A stretch of 13,502 nucleotides of DNA from DATDOO01 sp035293245 (GTDB taxonomy: Bacteria; Pseudomonadota; Gammaproteobacteria; Methylococcales; Methylococcaceae), in NCBI GenBank assembly GCA_035293245.1, contig DATDOO010000315.1, positions 1 through 13,502 on the forward strand, in the 5' to 3' direction. A program made the position numbers and the translations under genes. The notes under the pieces were generated by a model. It was not told the origin of the DNA and made no database searches. It was given only the letters and a program-made list of their open reading frames with translations. Shown here piece by piece: positions 7,384 through 13,502 of the stretch (position 1 is its first letter; every line of letters begins with the position of its first letter).

Positions 7384-8376
7384 TCAGGGGGATAAGTGCT
7401 GCTGTACAGCCTGCCGCTCTTCCAGCATTTTTTTCAAATCCGAAGGTGTGAGCGTATCGCGGTCATGGATAACCGCGTCTTTGATCGCTTCTTGCACGGC
7501 GCGGGTGAGTTCGGCGTGGTTCAAGCCCATGGCCGTTTTAGCCAGATTATTCCAGGACGGTTTGGCGATTTTGAAGCCGGCCAACTTGGTTTTCAGTATC
7601 TCGACTATCTGCGGCTGGTTCGGCAGGCCGTATTCGATTACGTCGTCGAAACGTCGAAACAATGCGTAATCCAGGGCCTGGGGGTGATTGGTGGCGGCGA
7701 TGACGACGCTATTGGATTCGTCCCGTTCCAGCATTTGCAGGAAACTGTTCAGTACACGGCGTATTTCGCCGACGTCGTTGCCGAATCCCCGTTGTGCGCC
7801 TATCGCGTCGAATTCGTCGAAGAAATAGACCCCACGGACCGATGCGACGGCATCGAATATCTGCCGCAGCTTGGCGGCCGTTTCCCCCATGAACTTGGTA
7901 ATGAGCGCATCCAGGCGCACCACGAACAACGGAACACCCAGTTCACCCGCCAGCATCGAAGCGGTGAGCGTTTTGCCGGTTCCGGGCGGTCCTACCAGCA
8001 AAAGTTTGCGTCGCGGTGAAAGCCCGTGAGCCTGGATTTTGGCGAAATGCCGTTGTTCTTTGATGAGGCGCCGCAGCCGCTCGCCGGTGACCGTATCCAA
8101 CACCATTTCCGCGAGTCTTGATTTGGGATAGGAGGCGTCCAGCAATCCGGCCAGATCGCCACGCGGCTGGGCGATAAGCGTGGGCCGTTTGCCGGTTGCC
8201 GCGGGAACGGAACGGGCTTTGGCGGTGTCGATCATGGTGCGCAGTTCCTCCGCCAGCTTGCCATGACCCAGCTTGGCTTCGTGCGCGGCCAATTGCATGG
8301 CTATCGCATAGAAATGGCTGTCGTCGCCCTCGATGTGCGACTTGAGCAGGGCTTTGAGTTGGTCTGCACTAGCCAT
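7384..8376 (-). CDS. ietA: AAA+ ATPase, IetA-like partner of the subtilase
   Basis: A 330-residue protein from the ATG at 8376; a GTG eight codons upstream (8400) is in frame but opens with a less natural MRDNRFRV. Residues 1-60 form a helical N-terminal domain. The AAA+ core has Walker A GPPGTGKT (129-136), Walker B VYFFDEFD (183-190), sensor-1 AATN (227-230) and an arginine-finger-like FRRFD (R241/R242). The C-terminal lid contains GLNHAEL and a helical tail. The closest architecture is the FtsH/spastin-like AAA ATPase paired with subtilase genes in IetAS. In the plasmid system IetA neutralises the IetS protease, and in defence it may regulate protease activation. It precedes ietS by 25 bp in an evident operon and is divergent from kdpB, with 182 bp between the two start codons. 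No strong ribosome binding site is seen for either start. Confidence 0.85.
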   Translation of the reverse strand: MASADQLKALLKSHIEGDDSHFYAIAMQLAAHEAKLGHGKLAEELRTMIDTAKARSVPAATGKRPTLIAQPRGDLAGLLDASYPKSRLAEMVLDTVTGERLRRLIKEQRHFAKIQAHGLSPRRKLLLVGPPGTGKTLTASMLAGELGVPLFVVRLDALITKFMGETAAKLRQIFDAVASVRGVYFFDEFDAIGAQRGFGNDVGEIRRVLNSFLQMLERDESNSVVIAATNHPQALDYALFRRFDDVIEYGLPNQPQIVEILKTKLAGFKIAKPSWNNLAKTAMGLNHAELTRAVQEAIKDAVIHDRDTLTPSDLKKMLEERQAVQQHLSP

Positions 8377-8475
8377 GACACGGAAGCGGTTGTCCCTCAC
8401 GGGGTAATACGAACGGCCGAATTATCGCACGCATCGCCGAAGCCATCGGTGCAATCTTTACGGGATTTTTACCGG

Positions 8476-8503
8476 TCAAGGTATAGCCTATCTTTCACCT
8501 TGA
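8476..8503. repeat. 7-bp dyad between ietA and kdpB
   Basis: TCAAGGT (8476-8482) and ACCTTGA (8497-8503) form a perfect inverted repeat with centres 21 bp apart, about two helical turns, in the divergent 182-bp gap between the ietA and kdpB starts. This could be an operator for autoregulation of the ietAS promoter or for a kdpB promoter. The rest of the gap shows only weak promoter-like hexamers on either strand, so promoter positions cannot be assigned. Confidence 0.4.
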
Positions 8504-8558
8504 TACAGCCTCACCTGCAATCATCGGCGCCTGACGGTAGCCTGCTTCCGGAGAACCC

Positions 8559-10631
<2,073 letters not shown>

Positions 10632-10642
10632 GGGGACTCGCC

Positions 10643-11215
10643 ATGCTTCAACACTGCAAATCCGCTCTCGCCATGCTGCTCCTGTGGACCGCCATCACCG
10701 GCGTCGGTTATCCCTTGCTGGTCACCGGCGTCGCGCAAACCGTGTTCCCCGAACGGGCCAACGGCAGCCTCATTGAGCAGGACGGCAAGCCGGTGGGCTC
10801 GGCGCTCATCGGCCAGCCGTTCGACGATCCCGGGCACTTTTGGGGGCGGCCCTCGGCTACGGCGCCCATGCCTTATAACGCCGCCGCTTCCGGCGCTTCC
10901 AACATGGGACCGACCAACCCGGCGCTGAAAGACGCCGTAGCGGCGCGCATCCGCGCGTTGCGGGAAGCCGATCCCCACAACCCGAGGCCCGTCCCCGTCG
11001 ACCTGGTTACCGCCTCCGCCAGCGGCCTCGATCCGCACATCAGTCCGGCGGCGGCGGAGTACCAAGTGGAGCGGATAGCCAGGTTGCGCAAGCTGCCGGT
11101 GGAACAAGTGCGGGAACTGGTCCAACGCCGCACTGAAGGCCGGCTGTGGGGCGTGTTGGGGGAGCCGCGGGTCAACGTGCTGCAACTCAACCTGGCGCTG
11201 GATGACTTGCGCTGA
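10643..11215 (+). CDS. kdpC: K+-transporting ATPase subunit KdpC
   Basis: A 190-residue protein with one N-terminal membrane helix (about residues 8-30, including AMLLLWTAITGVGYPLLVTG) and a soluble periplasmic domain. It shows KdpC hallmarks: IGQPFDDPGHFWGRPSA, SGASNMGPTNPAL, VPVDLVTASASGLDPHISPAAA and RLWGVLGEPRVNVLQLNLAL. KdpC is the accessory subunit that raises the K+ and ATP affinity of the pump. AGGGGA just upstream is the ribosome binding site, and the 11-bp gap to kdpB indicates cotranscription. No kdpD or kdpE follows, so any two-component regulator is encoded elsewhere. Confidence 0.97.
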   Translation: MLQHCKSALAMLLLWTAITGVGYPLLVTGVAQTVFPERANGSLIEQDGKPVGSALIGQPFDDPGHFWGRPSATAPMPYNAAASGASNMGPTNPALKDAVAARIRALREADPHNPRPVPVDLVTASASGLDPHISPAAAEYQVERIARLRKLPVEQVRELVQRRTEGRLWGVLGEPRVNVLQLNLALDDLR

Positions 11216-11307
11216 GCAGGTCCGCGGGCATGAGGCGATAGCGGGCTCTCCGAGCTGAATTACAATGTCCTCGGCAAAAAAATTTGCGGTCGAGGGAGGC
11301 AGTTAGG

Positions 11308-12456
11308 ATGAGCGAAGCGTCGGAAGTCGGGTTCGTCTACGACGACCGCTACCTGCAGCACAATCCGGGCATCGAGCTGTTCTGGACCCCGCGGGGTCCC
11401 CGATCGGCGCCGTTCGTCGAACCCATCCTCCATCCGTCCAACTACCGTCTGGCGATGCGCACCAAGCATCTGCTCGACCTGGGCGGGCTGACTTCCCGCC
11501 TGGTGCGGATCGAGCCGCGCCCGGCGACGGCGGAGGAACTTGCGCTCTTCCACACTCCCGAATATGTCGCACGGGTCCGGCAACTGTCGGCGCAGGGGGG
11601 CGGCGACGCGGGGGAACACGCGCCGGTGGGACCGGGCAGCTACGAAATCGCCCTGCTGGCGGCCGGCGGAGCCATCGCCGCGGTCGGCGCCGTCATGGAA
11701 GGGGCGGTACGCCGGGTGTTCGTGAACTGCCGGCCGCCGGGCCACCACGCCCTCGCCGACCGGGGCATGGGCTATTGCCTGTTCAACAACGTCGTCCTTG
11801 CGGCGCGCCACGCCCGGAACGCTTACGGAATCGGACGCGTCTTGATCCTGGACTGGGACGTCCACCACGGCAACGGCACCCAGGAGGCTTTCTACGCAGA
11901 CCCGTCGGTGCTGTTCGTTTCCCTGCACCAGGACGGCCTTTATCCCCACGACATGGGCCCTTTGCACCAGACCGGTTCCGGCGCGGGCGACGGAACGACG
12001 GTCAACCTGCCGCTGCCGGCCGGCTCGGGCGATGCGGTGTATCGGGCCGCCTTCGAGCGGATCGTCCTGCCCATCGCCCGTGCTTTTGCTCCCGAGCTGA
12101 TTCTGGTTTCCGCCGGTCAGGATGCCAGCACCATGGACCCGGAGGGCCGCATGTGCCTAAGCAGCGAGGCCTACCGCTGGATGACCGCCGCGCTCATGGA
12201 TCTGGCGGCCGAGTATTGCCAAGGGCGCCTCGTCCTCCTGCAGGAGGGCGGCTACTCGGAGTTGTACGCGCCTTACTGCGCGCTCGGCATCGTCGAGTCG
12301 CTGAGCGGGATTCGGACCCATCTGCCCGAGCCGCTCGACCCCGGTGTCCTGCAAAAACGCCCCGAAATCGCCGCCGTCGGGCCCGGCGCGGAAGCGGCTC
12401 TCAAGGAAATACAGGCGGCCCAGGCGGTTTTCTGGCCCGCATTGCGCGGCCGATAA
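11308..12456 (+). CDS. Histone deacetylase/acetylpolyamine amidohydrolase family zinc deacetylase
   Basis: A 382-residue cytoplasmic enzyme that should remove acetyl groups from lysine, polyamine or a related amide. The start at 11308 is supported by GGGAGG at 11294-11299 with 8-base spacing; an upstream in-frame TTG at 11284 is less likely. Catalytic signatures are complete: the charge-relay histidines H146/H147 in CRPPGHHA, zinc ligands D184 and H186 in LDWDVHHGNGT, and zinc ligand D272 in SAGQDASTMDP. The transition-state Tyr is Y316 in QEGGYS, so this is not the class IIa form with His. Family members usually read SAGFDA where this one has SAGQDA, a change beside the active site that may affect substrate choice. 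The sequence resembles class II-like bacterial HDACs. The substrate is unknown. A GNAT acetyltransferase gene starts 74 bp downstream. Confidence 0.92.
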   Translation: MSEASEVGFVYDDRYLQHNPGIELFWTPRGPRSAPFVEPILHPSNYRLAMRTKHLLDLGGLTSRLVRIEPRPATAEELALFHTPEYVARVRQLSAQGGGDAGEHAPVGPGSYEIALLAAGGAIAAVGAVMEGAVRRVFVNCRPPGHHALADRGMGYCLFNNVVLAARHARNAYGIGRVLILDWDVHHGNGTQEAFYADPSVLFVSLHQDGLYPHDMGPLHQTGSGAGDGTTVNLPLPAGSGDAVYRAAFERIVLPIARAFAPELILVSAGQDASTMDPEGRMCLSSEAYRWMTAALMDLAAEYCQGRLVLLQEGGYSELYAPYCALGIVESLSGIRTHLPEPLDPGVLQKRPEIAAVGPGAEAALKEIQAAQAVFWPALRGR

Positions 12457-12529
12457 CCGCCCTCGGGAACCGCACGAACCGGCCCCGCGCAGCGATATAC
12501 TTCGAAAATCTCTTGACGCGCACTCAGCC

Positions 12530-13138
12530 ATGTCAGAACGCAAACCCCCAACCCTGCAACACACCCCGGCCGACGGATACGAACTGCGGGTGCGGCGTAT
12601 CCATCGCCGCGATCTCAACCGCGTCTGGGAATTCCTCAAGCTGGTGTTCCGCGACGTGAACCGCGAGACGGTCGAGTACCAGCGCCCGCGGCTCAAGCAG
12701 CATTTTTTCGATATCTACGAAAAGGACGGCATCGAACAACTCTTGTTCGAGTTGAAGGTCGGCGAGAAACACGAGCTGGTCGGATACGCCGAGTATGCCT
12801 ACGAGATCGTCGGCTCGGACAACTGGATGAACCACCGCTATTTCGCCAAGCGGAACATGCGCCCGCTGTTCGTGGAAGAACTTGCCGTACACCCCGATTA
12901 CCACGGCTTGGGGATCGGCTCCTTCATTTTCGAGCAGATCGACCATGCGGCGCGGCGGCGCGGCTGCACGCACGTCGTGCTCGAGGTGGCGGAGAACAAC
13001 GAGCACGCGCTGAAGTTCTACCGCAAGCGCAACTTCATGAAACTCGACGCCGCCATCTTCCTCGCGAAGAAGCTGGAAGTGGAGGATGAGTTGCTGAAGC
13101 CGCGCAAGCTGCCGGTGCGCAAATCGGAACCCGATTAG
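12530..13138 (+). CDS. GNAT-family N-acetyltransferase
   Basis: A 202-residue protein with an N-terminal extension and a GNAT fold. The acetyl-CoA binding motif A is VEELAVHPDYHGLGIGS (115-131), with the pyrophosphate-binding HGLGIG. Motif B is NNEHALKFYRKRNF (156-169), the usual end of the GNAT core. The Lys/Arg-rich C-terminal tail (KPRKLPVRK) is not part of the fold. The ATG at 12530 is chosen because the longer in-frame start at 12344 overlaps the deacetylase gene. No Shine-Dalgarno sequence is visible, so initiation may be leaderless or coupled. The acceptor substrate cannot be predicted. Its placement after a deacetylase invites the idea of an acetylation/deacetylation pair, but cotranscription is not shown. 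Confidence 0.88.
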   Translation: MSERKPPTLQHTPADGYELRVRRIHRRDLNRVWEFLKLVFRDVNRETVEYQRPRLKQHFFDIYEKDGIEQLLFELKVGEKHELVGYAEYAYEIVGSDNWMNHRYFAKRNMRPLFVEELAVHPDYHGLGIGSFIFEQIDHAARRRGCTHVVLEVAENNEHALKFYRKRNFMKLDAAIFLAKKLEVEDELLKPRKLPVRKSEPD

Positions 13139-13169
13139 GAGCGATTTGCCGTCGGAGGCCCATCGCTCC
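13138..13169 (+). terminator. Terminator-like hairpin after the acetyltransferase
   Basis: GGAGCGAT (13138-13145) pairs perfectly with ATCGCTCC (13162-13169), and an inner GCC/GGC pair (13148-13150, 13157-13159) can add to the stem. It begins at the last base of the TAG stop codon. Only CTTT follows, so it is a weak intrinsic terminator or an mRNA 3'-end stabiliser. Confidence 0.5.
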
Positions 13170-13241
13170 CTTTGCGGAAGGGCGAGACGACATCGCTGCA
13201 TTGCCCGGTGAAACCGCCCGGCTCCGCGCCCCTCAGCCGCT

Positions 13242-13265
13242 CGTACAAAACGGCGTACAAAACGG
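13242..13265 (+). repeat. 12-bp tandem repeat, two copies
   Basis: CGTACAAAACGG is present twice back to back (13242-13253 and 13254-13265). The pair is flanked by short complementary sequences AGCCGCT (13235-13241) and AGCGGCT (13272-13278), so the tandem lies in the loop of a possible hairpin. It sits in a gene-free stretch; function is unknown. Confidence 0.7.
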
Positions 13266-13298
13266 GACAGCAGCGGCTTGGCAATGTCGCACATTCTA

Positions 13299-13502
13299 GT
13301 GGGTGGGATTCCCACCCGGATAACCGCTAGCCACGGGTCCGGTATCGAGCCTTGCAGTTGGCGCGGCGACGGGCCGATTGATGCGTAGGTACGAAAGCAG
13401 GCGAGGTGCAATGGTAACGGGTAATGCCGACCGTGAAGGCGTAGAGCCCCGAAAATTTAGTGGGTGAGTGCCGATGGGATTGTCCCTCCAGCAGGCCACA
13501 AC
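13299..13502 (+). ncRNA. Structured non-coding stretch, possibly the 5' end of a group II intron (runs off window)
   Basis: No convincing ORF lies here. The stretch begins GTGGG and immediately forms a 7-bp hairpin, GGGTGGG (13301-13307) with CCCACCC (13311-13317). Further short complementary segments follow, for example CGG (13418-13420) with CCG (13427-13429), along with GAAA-type loops (GTACGAAAGC, CCCCGAAAAT). TAGTGGGTG occurs at 13297-13305 and again at 13458-13466. The overall look, many short stems with purine-rich joining segments and a GTGNG-like start, resembles domain I of bacterial group II introns. Domain V and the reverse transcriptase, which would prove it, would lie beyond the window. 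Alternatives are another structured RNA or a degenerate repeat. Confidence 0.3.

Noticed and set aside
4812..8558. Transposase, integrase, tRNA attachment site or target-site duplication for the ietAS insert
   Set aside because: No recombinase motif or tRNA is present. The only shared sequence noticed near the two ends is a short inverted 7-mer (CCTGCTT), which is within chance.
12533..13411. A 292-codon minus-strand open frame opposite the GNAT gene
   Set aside because: Most of it overlaps the clear GNAT coding sequence; its product has no recognisable domain and it runs into the structured non-coding end.

Overview
The window is high-GC proteobacterial DNA. GatA, KdpB and the codon usage suggest a gammaproteobacterium; a methanotroph-like Methylococcales member is only a guess, because no 16S rRNA or other taxonomic marker is visible. 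Almost all coding is on the + strand. The exception is one two-gene block on the minus strand.

Layout. (1) 3-1418 is gatA, missing only its first residues and ending in a strong hairpin terminator. (2) 1502-2629 is a secreted two-domain multicopper oxidase. Its start codon lies inside a long near-perfect inverted repeat whose left arm overlaps a Fur-box-like sequence. (3) 2810-4811 is the first half of a potassium-uptake kdp operon: a 30-codon membrane ORF, kdpF and kdpA, translationally coupled by overlapping stop/start codons. The kdpA gene carries an 80-bp palindromic element, an inverted pair of GTAG-type REP sequences, that is translated in frame as residues 220-246. (4) 4875-8376, on the minus strand, holds a subtilisin-like protease and a AAA+ ATPase that match the ietS/ietA (IetAS) pair. 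That pair was first described as a plasmid toxin-antitoxin and later listed among anti-phage systems. (5) 8559-11215 is the second half of the kdp operon, kdpB and kdpC. (6) 11308-12456 is a zinc-dependent deacetylase of the histone-deacetylase/acetylpolyamine amidohydrolase family, followed by a GNAT acetyltransferase at 12530-13138. (7) 13139-13502 has no convincing gene. It holds a terminator-like hairpin, a tandem repeat and a structured stretch that may be the 5' end of a group II intron running out of the window.

How it fits together. KdpF, KdpA, KdpB and KdpC form one ATP-driven K+ pump, and their genes are normally contiguous. Here a complete-looking IetAS module sits between kdpA and kdpB in the opposite orientation, with lower GC than its surroundings and no recombinase gene next to it. 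All Kdp subunits remain intact, and kdpB keeps a good ribosome binding site. The pump is therefore probably still made, either by read-through across the antisense genes or from a new promoter before kdpB. No kdpDE regulator genes lie within the window. The two most unusual points are the split of the kdp operon by a putative defence/toxin module and the domestication of a REP doublet inside the KdpA protein.
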